A stretch of DNA of 29,810 nucleotides from a virus: the IMG/VR virus record IMGVR_UViG_3300033571_002544, positions 1-29,810 of that record. One strand, written 5' to 3'. The position numbers and the translations under genes are program-made. The notes below the pieces were generated by a model, which saw only the letters and a program-made list of their open reading frames with translations, did not search any database and was not told the DNA's origin. Shown piece after piece: positions 15,806 to 24,159 of the stretch (position 1 is the stretch's first letter; every line of letters begins with the position of its first letter).

Positions 15806-18220
15806 TTAGTTTGGAATCCAACCTCTTACAGGGAAAGTGTTACTTACAATCAATCCAGAGTATATACTAGACGAAGACAAGTCTTCACATTTACCGTAAA
15901 TTGCTGGTATATTATTATAGTCAGTTATAGGTACAAACTGCATAGAAGAGGGTATTAGTCCTAAAGGCAGGAATGTTCCACTAAGACTTCCATTGACAAT
16001 ATAATGGTTTAATTGAGTCGGCATATTAAATCCGCCTCGGTCGTAATATCCTTCCTTCGGTAATATAAACTTAAGATCTCTTCTTCTGTGATTTCTTCTG
16101 GGTAAATTAGCAGTTGTAGCAGTTGGAGATCTTAAACTATCAGAAATACTATCCACCCCTCCCCTTGAGAACGTGGCAACTGAGGTTGGAGTAAGACCTC
16201 TTTTATAAGTTGACATTGCAAGGGCGGAGGCTCCATACCCAGCTATGGCTGCTCCACTTGAGTATTTAATTTGAGAATAATCCGCTTTAGGTACATTTAT
16301 AATTGGGAATTTGTAATCAGCGTATGACTCAAAAAATTCTTCTACTGACGATCTTGCAATCACATCTGGGTAAGCTTTTGCCGGAGAAAAGTCTTGAATA
16401 GCTTGAGAGATTAAATTTAAGATTTCGCTTGAATCAGCTTCTAGTGAAGTTTTTCCGAAGTTAAAAGAAGAAGTATCTAGCAAAACTTTAAAATGAGATG
16501 ATTTTCCATTCCATAAAGGAATGTAATCAATTCTTACGTTAGTAATATCTTTAATTACGTCAGACCAATTAGGTGGATACTCCGCACTTGGAGTAAACAT
16601 TAGCCAACTATTTTTTAAAGAATAATCTTCATCGGTCCCTGTAGTTAATCTTCTAATGTAATTTCCTACTTGGTTTGCAAAATTTTCTGACACCCCAAAG
16701 CAAATTAATCTATCAATAATTGCTTCAATCATTTGCTCCGTAAGAATTACGGAAGTGTAATAGGGTATCTCTTCAAACGGAGGAACTTTAGAAATTGATC
16801 CACGGTAATTAAATACAAAGTCTGAGGAACGTAAAGGGAAAGGCTTTCCAGCTAGTAAAAAGTTTTGAGGGAATTCATAAACTGTATCTTTTATAATTTT
16901 ATCTACACACAGCTTAATGTTCTCGTCCATACTACTAAAGTTGTAAGCCGGAATAGATAGGCTCTGTGAAATCTGGGGTGTCCAAGTATCAAAGCCTTTT
17001 AAATAACTGGAGTCAGTAGCCAGAGCATATTGAATTAAGAATGGGACATAAGATTCCCAAAGTTCTGTTATTTTTGAACTAGCGTCAAATACATCTTCTC
17101 CAAACATAGAATCTGCAACAAGCTTTAGACATTTCTTAGTTCCCATTGTTTTATAAATGTCTACCGCATTAGCTAGCTGAAGCCTCCATCTATCAGGCTC
17201 GGATCCAAAGAGTCTCCACCCTATTAGATCAGCCAGCAATGGAAGATATTCGTCTGGGCATTCTCCTAGATCGTTTAACGCTTCTATCCTATCTATTTGA
17301 TTTGAATAGTCTGCGAAAGAAAAAGAAAAGGCTTTAAGTAATTTTAAGAATGGACCTTGTAATTTTTTATCAGATAGTAAATAAGAGTTTTCTAAGTAAT
17401 CATCTATAGCATTTTTTACTCTAGTATCCCCGTCATCAATATAGAGAGGGGAATAGAGAACATCTATTAAAGTACAGAGTTTATCTAATTGCTGGGTTCC
17501 GCTTGTGAAGGTAGTACTAGTTATACTATTAACAGGTCTAAAATTACTTGGTAATACGCTTAACGATGACCAAGATTGAGTTGTGTAATTTCTCCAAATG
17601 TAATTAGTAAATCCTTTTATCCCGTCGTTTAAATTTATTTTTTGACCAGTAAAAAGTTTTTCAATCAAAGTATTTAAAACATACGAAGATGGATTGTATG
17701 CAAGTGAAGGTGGCCCACTAAGATTTAAAAAGTATAACCAGGATAAATTTGTAATGAGATAATTATGGTTGCTACTTGCGGACCCGCCATCTAAGAAATC
17801 TAATGTCGGAGCATTCAACTTTATTCCAGGTAGGAGTGTTCCAGTTAAATAATCTGAGAACTCTGCACTTGAATTAAAGTCTTTAAATGATGTTCCTAGG
17901 GGTATTAATATTTTTCTTTCAAAATCATTTGTATCTAAATCAGTTAGATTGTTTTGTTTAACAAAAAATTTAGACACCCCGTTTGCGGTATTTATTGAGC
18001 TATAAAGTGTACCAGCTATTGCGCTTATAGGGAGAATAGTTCCAATATTTCCGATACAAATTAAATTACTATTTATTACTTGGTCTAGTATATCTATTTC
18101 ATTTTGTTTTAAGTTATAGTCTTCTTCAAAATATAAAGATGGAACAATATACTTAAATACTTCACTGTAGTTTGATTTGTGAAATTGCCGGTTATCAATA
18201 AATTTTACTGGACTAGACAT
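15806..18220 (-). CDS. Baseplate wedge protein with P2 gpI/T4 gp7-type domain (804 aa)
   Basis: Tail protein I family members link the gp6-like wedge to peripheral fibres in contractile tails. The diagnostic segment is at residues 295-375: DRIEALNDLGECPDEYLPLL, then LADLIGWRLF, EPDRWRLQLANAVDIYKTMG and TKKCLKLVADSMFG. It follows the family pattern of a short Asp-rich lead, the L-IGW core and the R..L..A...Y..KGT helix. The first 290 residues and the last 400 have no recognised domain, making this much longer than P2 gpI (about 180 aa) and closer to large wedge proteins such as T4 gp7 and Afp12. Its ATG lies 8 nt inside the gp6-like gene, a frequent pairing in baseplate operons. The Arg-rich RRNHRRRDLKF near 715 is unusual. 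Confidence 0.82.
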   Translation of the reverse strand: MSSPVKFIDNRQFHKSNYSEVFKYIVPSLYFEEDYNLKQNEIDILDQVINSNLICIGNIGTILPISAIAGTLYSSINTANGVSKFFVKQNNLTDLDTNDFERKILIPLGTSFKDFNSSAEFSDYLTGTLLPGIKLNAPTLDFLDGGSASSNHNYLITNLSWLYFLNLSGPPSLAYNPSSYVLNTLIEKLFTGQKINLNDGIKGFTNYIWRNYTTQSWSSLSVLPSNFRPVNSITSTTFTSGTQQLDKLCTLIDVLYSPLYIDDGDTRVKNAIDDYLENSYLLSDKKLQGPFLKLLKAFSFSFADYSNQIDRIEALNDLGECPDEYLPLLADLIGWRLFGSEPDRWRLQLANAVDIYKTMGTKKCLKLVADSMFGEDVFDASSKITELWESYVPFLIQYALATDSSYLKGFDTWTPQISQSLSIPAYNFSSMDENIKLCVDKIIKDTVYEFPQNFLLAGKPFPLRSSDFVFNYRGSISKVPPFEEIPYYTSVILTEQMIEAIIDRLICFGVSENFANQVGNYIRRLTTGTDEDYSLKNSWLMFTPSAEYPPNWSDVIKDITNVRIDYIPLWNGKSSHFKVLLDTSSFNFGKTSLEADSSEILNLISQAIQDFSPAKAYPDVIARSSVEEFFESYADYKFPIINVPKADYSQIKYSSGAAIAGYGASALAMSTYKRGLTPTSVATFSRGGVDSISDSLRSPTATTANLPRRNHRRRDLKFILPKEGYYDRGGFNMPTQLNHYIVNGSLSGTFLPLGLIPSSMQFVPITDYNNIPAIYGKCEDLSSSSIYSGLIVSNTFPVRGWIPN

Positions 18221-19814
18221 AGGTAAAGTTTAAAGTATAATTATTTAGTTGAATTATTTCGTTGAAATTGACTTGCACAGTTTCTGGTACATTATCTATT
18301 GTTGCAAATCTAACTTCCTCTACTTCAAAAATAGAATACATTAGATCTTGTGGAATAAATGATTTTGCAAAATCATTGTTATCCATATTGAAGAAAGCTT
18401 CTATTTTAGATCTAACCTTTTGTCTAATTACAGTCTCTTGGTATTGATACCTTTTATCTAAACGTAAAGTTATTTGGAGGTCCAATGTTCTTATCAGTCC
18501 ATCAACAATAACAACCTCATCTGTTAGCATCTTTTTATCCTCCATCGCTTGAAGGATTTGACGCTTATACTCAGGTGTGGCTTTTCTAAGTTGTAGGTTA
18601 TTAGCTTTTTCTAAAACATACACATCAATAATATTAGCAGAGGAATACGCTCTTCTAGTAACAGCAGTAGCTTTGCCGATTGAGCCGTAAGAACTTATGT
18701 AACTGTTTACAAAAGCTTTAAAATCTGTAAGAGTAACTAATCTGCCTTGTGATCTAAACGCTAAAGGTCCATATCTTTTTACATTATCTATAGTCTCTGC
18801 GTCTGCTCCACCAGTGCCTTGGCTTGTGTTCTCTAATGTAGCTTGGTATGAGGTAGTTGCCATCCCATCTGTAAGTGTAAGGGATACTGGAGCATTTACT
18901 ACACTCTTTCCAATGTTACCTCTAGTTCCTCCACCAATTCTATAAATAACTGTATACTGGTCTCCTGCTTGAGGGACCTTTCCTAGGTTATTGTCTCCAA
19001 ATACAACTGTACCTCCATAATTATCATTTGATAAAAATTGGAATACTTTATCGTTGGAGCCAGAAGCGTAAAAGATGTTATCTACTTGCCGGTATCCACC
19101 ACTTGTAGAAGAATCTCCAGTTATAAAAGCTTGAACGCTTCCTTCAATAATTGGAGATTGCTGTAAAGGAACATTTTTTAATGATTCAGTATCTGCAAAT
19201 GATCCTTGCTCTATTACTAAAGATCCTTCTAATAATACAAGATTAGTTAAGGTTGTATTTGTGTTTTTTTCTGACTCGTAAATTACAATGTTGCCAGTTG
19301 AATTTGCTGAGTCAATATCCCCATCAGCCGCGACTTTGTAGATTGAATAAGTTATTGGGAGACTATCTTCTGGGGAAGTGATTGTTAAGACTCTATTCTC
19401 AGGGGTGATTGTAACATAAGAATTAGCATTAGCTAACCCAGGGGAAGGTAGTGTTAGTTTAGCATCGGCTGCCGCAGCGATTGGACCTTTCATTCGTATT
19501 CCGATCAACTGCATTAAATTCTTAACACTCTCTCTAGATCTAGCTGTCCTTAAGAAATTTTCGTTTGCTAGATAGTCAGCTTTGTAGGATAGAACGTGTC
19601 CCATATAGGCAACAAGTTCAAGCAACATTATCCCAAAGTCTGATTCAGAAAAATAATTGTAGTCTAAAGGGTAAACAGCTTTTATATAATTAAGAAGATC
19701 ATCCCTTAAAGATAGAAAGTCTGTGGATGCAAAATTAATAAAGTTTTGCTTGTCAATGTCCTTAACATTAGCAAGCTTCATGAAGTCAGAAGTTACAGTA
19801 CCTTTAAAAGCCAT
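18213..19814 (-). CDS. 6: Baseplate wedge protein, gp6/baseplate J family (533 aa)
   Basis: Gp6-like proteins form the iris ring of the contractile baseplate that opens on infection. The N-terminal hallmark is SDFGIMLLELVAYMGHVLSY followed by ADYLANENFLRTARSRESV and LMQLIG (residues 58-105), as in T4 gp6 and P2 gpJ. A central beta domain ends in FGDNNLGKVPQAGD and YRIGGGTRGN (272-300). The third hallmark, AETIDNVKRYGP plus SQGRLVTLTDF (339-365), matches the conserved J-family core. Length is between P2 gpJ (about 300) and T4 gp6 (660). Start and upstream stop share an A (TAATG), coupling it to gp25. Order gp25-gp6-gpI is the classic wedge cassette. Confidence 0.93.
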   Translation of the reverse strand: MAFKGTVTSDFMKLANVKDIDKQNFINFASTDFLSLRDDLLNYIKAVYPLDYNYFSESDFGIMLLELVAYMGHVLSYKADYLANENFLRTARSRESVKNLMQLIGIRMKGPIAAAADAKLTLPSPGLANANSYVTITPENRVLTITSPEDSLPITYSIYKVAADGDIDSANSTGNIVIYESEKNTNTTLTNLVLLEGSLVIEQGSFADTESLKNVPLQQSPIIEGSVQAFITGDSSTSGGYRQVDNIFYASGSNDKVFQFLSNDNYGGTVVFGDNNLGKVPQAGDQYTVIYRIGGGTRGNIGKSVVNAPVSLTLTDGMATTSYQATLENTSQGTGGADAETIDNVKRYGPLAFRSQGRLVTLTDFKAFVNSYISSYGSIGKATAVTRRAYSSANIIDVYVLEKANNLQLRKATPEYKRQILQAMEDKKMLTDEVVIVDGLIRTLDLQITLRLDKRYQYQETVIRQKVRSKIEAFFNMDNNDFAKSFIPQDLMYSIFEVEEVRFATIDNVPETVQVNFNEIIQLNNYTLNFTYV

Positions 19815-20278
19815 TAGACAATATCCAGTTTAATTTCAAAAGCTGTATCCTGCTCTGCCTTCAGAATACAAAATAATTTTACTACTAAAAAATTTCCACC
19901 TTGAGGAGTTGACGTTGAACCTGGGAATACCTGAAGTTTGGTTACCAGTACGTTAGCAGCGTATTTTGAAAAAGATTCTAAAATTTCTCTCTTAATCTGA
20001 CTCAAGGTAGCCTGATCTAGTGGCTCCATTAAATAATTTTTTAAGTTAGTTCCGTACCCAGGAAGCATAACTCTTTCTCCACGGGCGGTTAAAAGTAATT
20101 GCCTTAATTGACCTTTAACTAATTCAACGTCCGATCCTTGTTTAAGAAATTTTCCACTATCAATATCCCCCATCGGAAATACAAACCCATAGCGTTTCAA
20201 TGACTTCCTTTTATTTAAAAAGGAAGCTGCTTTTGGTATTCCACCGCCATAGATTTCTGTGGTATTTTGATAGACCAT
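19814..20278 (-). CDS. 25: Baseplate wedge protein, gp25/GPW family (154 aa)
   Basis: Gp25-like proteins join the wedge to the first sheath ring and are the most conserved component of contractile tails, including T6SS TssE and Afp9. The core signature is GERVMLPGYGTNLKNYLMEP (residues 67-86), preceded by QLRQLLLTA and followed by a helix with QIKREILESF. The length agrees with the family (about 130-150 aa). An N-terminal extension of some 30 residues (KRKSLKRYGFVFPMGD) precedes the fold. Two bases separate it from the LamG-protein gene. No lysozyme activity is expected despite the old family name. Confidence 0.93.
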   Translation of the reverse strand: MVYQNTTEIYGGGIPKAASFLNKRKSLKRYGFVFPMGDIDSGKFLKQGSDVELVKGQLRQLLLTARGERVMLPGYGTNLKNYLMEPLDQATLSQIKREILESFSKYAANVLVTKLQVFPGSTSTPQGGNFLVVKLFCILKAEQDTAFEIKLDIV

Positions 20279-20280
20279 GA

Positions 20281-22950
20281 TTATAACTTAGAAGTATCTA
20301 TATTCTTAAAGAAATTTTTATGAGTGTTATAGTTATTTAATACTTCAAAATTTGTAAGAGACTTAGAATAAAATTTAATACTGCCTAGATATCCTCTTAA
20401 GCCACTTATAATTCCCCCGTATACTCCACCCATAAAGTTTCCTTTATTGTAAAGTCCGTCAGTATACCCACCACCTACTATCCAAGGAGTAAAGTAAGGG
20501 TCAAGCTTTGGACCAGTTTTTAAACTAGCTGGGGCAGCAGCACCCACAGAAACTGAATTATACTCAAAGCTATTAGCTACCTTAAAGGATGGTAGGTTTG
20601 GCATTGTATTCGGTGATACCCCGAATACTAAAGATAAACTAGATGTAGATACTTTTTGACCATCAAAGTAGAAACTAACTTCATCGTCTCTAGGGTTAAA
20701 GGTTACTGTAACATGACAGAAAGTAGATGAGACAGTATTAAGACCCTCATCAACTCGCTTAACCATCGAGTGGTATTTGGTATACTCTCTGCACCCATAA
20801 CCTTCAAAGCCTGATCTATTTATTAACGTAGCAGCAGAAGGGGATACAGATTGAGTGGCCGCAATAAAGAATGAAGTTTGGTTTGCTGGATTAAGAGATG
20901 AGTCGTTAGATGCGGGTAACTCGCTTACTAATCTGCGATCTCTAGTGAATCCCATTAGGAATCCCTTAACAGAATTTGTATTATTATCGCGTGTAACGTA
21001 TTCAGTATCGGTAGAGCTTGTGTCCCCAACATACCCTACGTTCTCACTCGCAAGAACTAACCTATACAAACTCGATACATTTCCAACTCCAGTATCAGTT
21101 GTTATACTTGGAACGTGAACCCAGAAATCAATCGAAGCTCCGTTTCTATTGTAAAGTAGGTCATTGAAAGGTTGAGCAGCAGGTAATTTTACAAAGCTAC
21201 CCAACGCTGATGGAGTGGTGACACTTGTATTTGATTGCTTAGTTATTCCTTGTAGATACGGAATTCCTAGACCACGACTAAATACAGAATCTGTATTTGG
21301 GGCGACTAACTGAGCATAGTAGTCATCAGTTATTGAAGCAGAGTTTCTTACATAGAAAGCTGTTGAGGAAGGTTCGACAACATCAGTATCTAAGAAGTTA
21401 TACATTGCAAATAGACCATTCGTCGTAAGAGAATTTTCTGTTTGCAATATTACGCCATCAACAGCAGATACGCTGCTTCCATCAAAAATAATCGCACCAT
21501 CCCCGTTTTCTGCTAAAATAAGATGCTCAAGGCTTGAATTCTTAGTGTTTATTTTTGGAGTAACGTAAGAGTTTGCTAATTGAATTGGAGATATAATTCC
21601 AGAGACATCAGCTTGGCTAAAGGATAGAGCTTTCTGCTTTTGAATATCTAACGATATGTTCATCCCGCCCAAGTAAGAGAAGTCATTAATAGGAATTCCC
21701 CCTGGGCTGTAAGTTATGTTAGTGCCATATAAGGCTGGGAGAACTACTGCTAACTCTATCTGCTTCTTTCTTTTGTTTATTTTTTGAGCTAACGTAGAGT
21801 TCTCAGAAATTAACGATTGCTTGAAGTTTAGAATGATGGACTGGGGTGCGCCATCCGTTTCCAAGTCTTGGATCTGTGCAGACAGGTCGTAAATTCTTTT
21901 GTTTCTATTTCCTAGTAACTCTTGTAGGAACCCATCCTTGTCATAGTATTGACGAATGGATGCAGTCTCATTGATCACATTTGGATCTAAAATTGTATTT
22001 ACATACAACTTCAAATCATTGATAGAGAAGCCCTTGCCTCTTCCACCAAGATTTGGATCGTGGAAGAACTTCCAAATATCAGCCTTAGCGAGTTTTGATT
22101 TTTGATTGTTTATAAAAGTTAGAGCAGGTAGGATACCACTTGATTGAGAATCAAAATACAACCCATCTTGGGAGAGTATGAACTGACCAAAAGTAGCTTT
22201 TGGTGGACCATACACAAGTCTGAATATTTCTTTAACTTCTTGAGTCTTCTTGCCGCAATTAAAATTAAGACCTAACCCTGAGAAGTACAAGCAAGCTTCA
22301 TCAGTAAATTCAGGCTCAAGTGAGGGGTCCTTAGCTCTGTCGGATAAAATTCCACCTATAACATCTAGTTGATTGTTACCAGCTTCTATAAAAGCTAGCG
22401 CGGACTCAGCTTGAATTCTCTCTATTGCTAAGGATGAATCCAAGAAGTCTTGGAAAGCCTCGGGGGTCATAACCTCCTCAACTATTCCATTCTTGAACTC
22501 AAGGAAATCCTTGTAGCCCTTGATACAGTCGATCATTTGGTCGATCTGCTGTCTTAAAGCCTGATAGTTTGAGTATAGCTGGCTAACTGCTCCCGCCGCT
22601 CCAATGATGCCCCCCATCAAAGCCAGGATTGTAATTAAGTTAGAATCTGCTCCAGCGTTGAATAGTTTGGATATGAAGGTGAACAGCCCATCTTCAGTAT
22701 CCCACTCTGTTATTCCTAGCCAGTCCCTTATCTTAGCAAATATGGCTTTTACAACCCCGTCAGCGAGTCTCATTCCAGCTTGGATGCCACCGACTATGGC
22801 GGCTAGAATAGGGCTAGGAAGCAGCGACAGAACGTCTGCGGCTAGCTGTAATAGGCAGCTTGGGATTCCAAAGGAAGTCCCTATCGCACCTAAAGGATTT
22901 GCAGTTCCTCCAGCTAAAGAATTAAATAAACTGTAATCAAACGCTGCCAT
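20281..22950 (-). CDS. Baseplate-region protein with hydrophobic helical N-terminus and C-terminal LamG/ConA-like domain (889 aa)
   Basis: Residues about 28-70 and 104-124 are hydrophobic, Gly/Ala-rich helices (LLPSPILAAIVGGIQAG; LITILALMGGIIGAAGAVSQ). A helical middle part (about 125-410) has coiled-coil character near 345-400. The final 370 residues look like a concanavalin/laminin-G jelly roll: NGASIDFWVHVPS (603-615), HVTVTFNPRDDEVSFYFDGQ (746-765) and GYLGSIKFYSKSLTNFEV (853-870), the last being the usual closing strand and helix of LamG domains. It lies between the spike and gp25. A membrane-interacting hub or tape-measure-like N-terminus with a glycan-binding C-terminus is one reading. 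A standard T4 equivalent is not recognised. Confidence 0.75.
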   Translation of the reverse strand: MAAFDYSLFNSLAGGTANPLGAIGTSFGIPSCLLQLAADVLSLLPSPILAAIVGGIQAGMRLADGVVKAIFAKIRDWLGITEWDTEDGLFTFISKLFNAGADSNLITILALMGGIIGAAGAVSQLYSNYQALRQQIDQMIDCIKGYKDFLEFKNGIVEEVMTPEAFQDFLDSSLAIERIQAESALAFIEAGNNQLDVIGGILSDRAKDPSLEPEFTDEACLYFSGLGLNFNCGKKTQEVKEIFRLVYGPPKATFGQFILSQDGLYFDSQSSGILPALTFINNQKSKLAKADIWKFFHDPNLGGRGKGFSINDLKLYVNTILDPNVINETASIRQYYDKDGFLQELLGNRNKRIYDLSAQIQDLETDGAPQSIILNFKQSLISENSTLAQKINKRKKQIELAVVLPALYGTNITYSPGGIPINDFSYLGGMNISLDIQKQKALSFSQADVSGIISPIQLANSYVTPKINTKNSSLEHLILAENGDGAIIFDGSSVSAVDGVILQTENSLTTNGLFAMYNFLDTDVVEPSSTAFYVRNSASITDDYYAQLVAPNTDSVFSRGLGIPYLQGITKQSNTSVTTPSALGSFVKLPAAQPFNDLLYNRNGASIDFWVHVPSITTDTGVGNVSSLYRLVLASENVGYVGDTSSTDTEYVTRDNNTNSVKGFLMGFTRDRRLVSELPASNDSSLNPANQTSFFIAATQSVSPSAATLINRSGFEGYGCREYTKYHSMVKRVDEGLNTVSSTFCHVTVTFNPRDDEVSFYFDGQKVSTSSLSLVFGVSPNTMPNLPSFKVANSFEYNSVSVGAAAPASLKTGPKLDPYFTPWIVGGGYTDGLYNKGNFMGGVYGGIISGLRGYLGSIKFYSKSLTNFEVLNNYNTHKNFFKNIDTSKL

Positions 22951-22954
22951 TTAA

Positions 22955-24154
22955 TTATTTACCATAAGCATTAAACGCGGGTAGCTCTACTGTAGGTAAA
23001 TCTACAGAGGGGGAGTTACCAGCTTTATTTAGGTATAATGGCGTTCCAGCACCTAAATTAGTTTCGCCTAATCCATAAGCATTTAAAGTTGTAGTAGCCC
23101 CTATATTAGTTTGAGTTCCACTTTTAATATTAACTTCCCCTACTAAAGCTTGGATATTAACATTCCCTAATTCAGAAGTTAGGTCTATATCCCCTGCTGA
23201 TTGTATTAGGACTCTCCCTGTTCTACCAAATATTTTAACATCTCCATTAGCATTTATCTGAATCATTCCTTGGAGCGGAACTTGATTATTAGTTGAAATG
23301 TAAATATTGCTGTCAACATTAACTGTTGCTGGGCTTATGCCCCCCGCCACAGGGGGTGGATTGTCCGTATAGATATTAATATCTCTAAACTTAGATATTA
23401 AGTTAATATTGCCATACATTTTAAGTGGGTTTATTGGTCCAATTTGAGTAGGGTCTGGAACGTAAAATCCATTGCTGCCCCTTGATTCGTTTCTTAAAGT
23501 TATATCCCTACCGTCTACAATTGTTACTGAGTACTCTCCCTGGTCAACAACGCATCTGTGAGAGTTTAAAGATTTTAATGTTATTGAGCGTTCAATGATT
23601 GGAATATTTTTCTTAGGGGCGTACTCAGTTACTTCGCCACCTATCGTCATTCCGTCGCCATGCTTATTCCTAAGAATAACGCAATCCATATCTGGGCTAT
23701 CACTTAGTACTAATTCATGGTTTGTAGTGCTTTTTAATGTTACATTATTTACAGTCGGCTCGTTCTCAGCGTAGTAGCTAGTGATCTTAAGTCCAGCGTC
23801 TCTATGGTTTTTAAAGAACATTGCCGCAGGCTGTCCTGAAGGGGTATAAAATTTAGTTTCATTATACACCGGAGCAAATTTACCGTCTTCCGTTTTGCTC
23901 ACAGCACCTAGATGTTTAGAGTGATCTACAACTGTCGATAGGTAATAATAATCTTTACCATCATAAGCAATTAAAACTAAGGAGTGTTCTGGGGGAGGAG
24001 CAAATATACCATAGTAATTAGTTGAATAGTTTGGTGAGGTATAAAATACCTCAACCATTTCATCTCTTTTAGAGGGCCAAGTTAATTGAACTCTAAGTTT
24101 TCCAGATTTTGAAAAATCCTTGTGTGGCCCGACAACTCCCTTTAGTATTTGCAT
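22955..24154 (-). CDS. 5: Tail spike/needle protein, gp5-like, OB fold plus beta-helix (399 aa)
   Basis: This protein should trimerise below the hub and form the membrane-piercing needle. Residues 1-80 show the gp5 N-terminal OB fold: LKGVVGPHKDFSKSGKLRVQ, then YYGIFAPPPEHSLVLIAYDG and YYLSTV, like gpV, VgrG and Afp8. A middle beta domain (about 100-235) follows. The C-terminus (about 245-355) has short beta-helix repeats (GDVKIFGRTGRVLIQSAGD, then NVNIQALVGEVNIKSG) comparable to the VxVxxxxG octads of gp5C. It ends in a Pro-rich tail. The lysozyme domain of T4 gp5 is absent. It is immediately downstream of the hub candidate, the standard gp27-gp5 order, and would be capped by the PAAR protein encoded near the left end. 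Confidence 0.85.
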   Translation of the reverse strand: MQILKGVVGPHKDFSKSGKLRVQLTWPSKRDEMVEVFYTSPNYSTNYYGIFAPPPEHSLVLIAYDGKDYYYLSTVVDHSKHLGAVSKTEDGKFAPVYNETKFYTPSGQPAAMFFKNHRDAGLKITSYYAENEPTVNNVTLKSTTNHELVLSDSPDMDCVILRNKHGDGMTIGGEVTEYAPKKNIPIIERSITLKSLNSHRCVVDQGEYSVTIVDGRDITLRNESRGSNGFYVPDPTQIGPINPLKMYGNINLISKFRDINIYTDNPPPVAGGISPATVNVDSNIYISTNNQVPLQGMIQINANGDVKIFGRTGRVLIQSAGDIDLTSELGNVNIQALVGEVNIKSGTQTNIGATTTLNAYGLGETNLGAGTPLYLNKAGNSPSVDLPTVELPAFNAYGK

Positions 24155-24159
24155 AATTA

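Noticed and set aside
19814-20278. Lysozyme activity of the gp25 protein
   Set aside because: The family was once labelled lysozyme-like, but it is a structural wedge protein and no catalytic motif is visible.
20817-20824. AATAAATA late-promoter-like motif
   Set aside because: Internal to the LamG-protein gene and far from any start codon.
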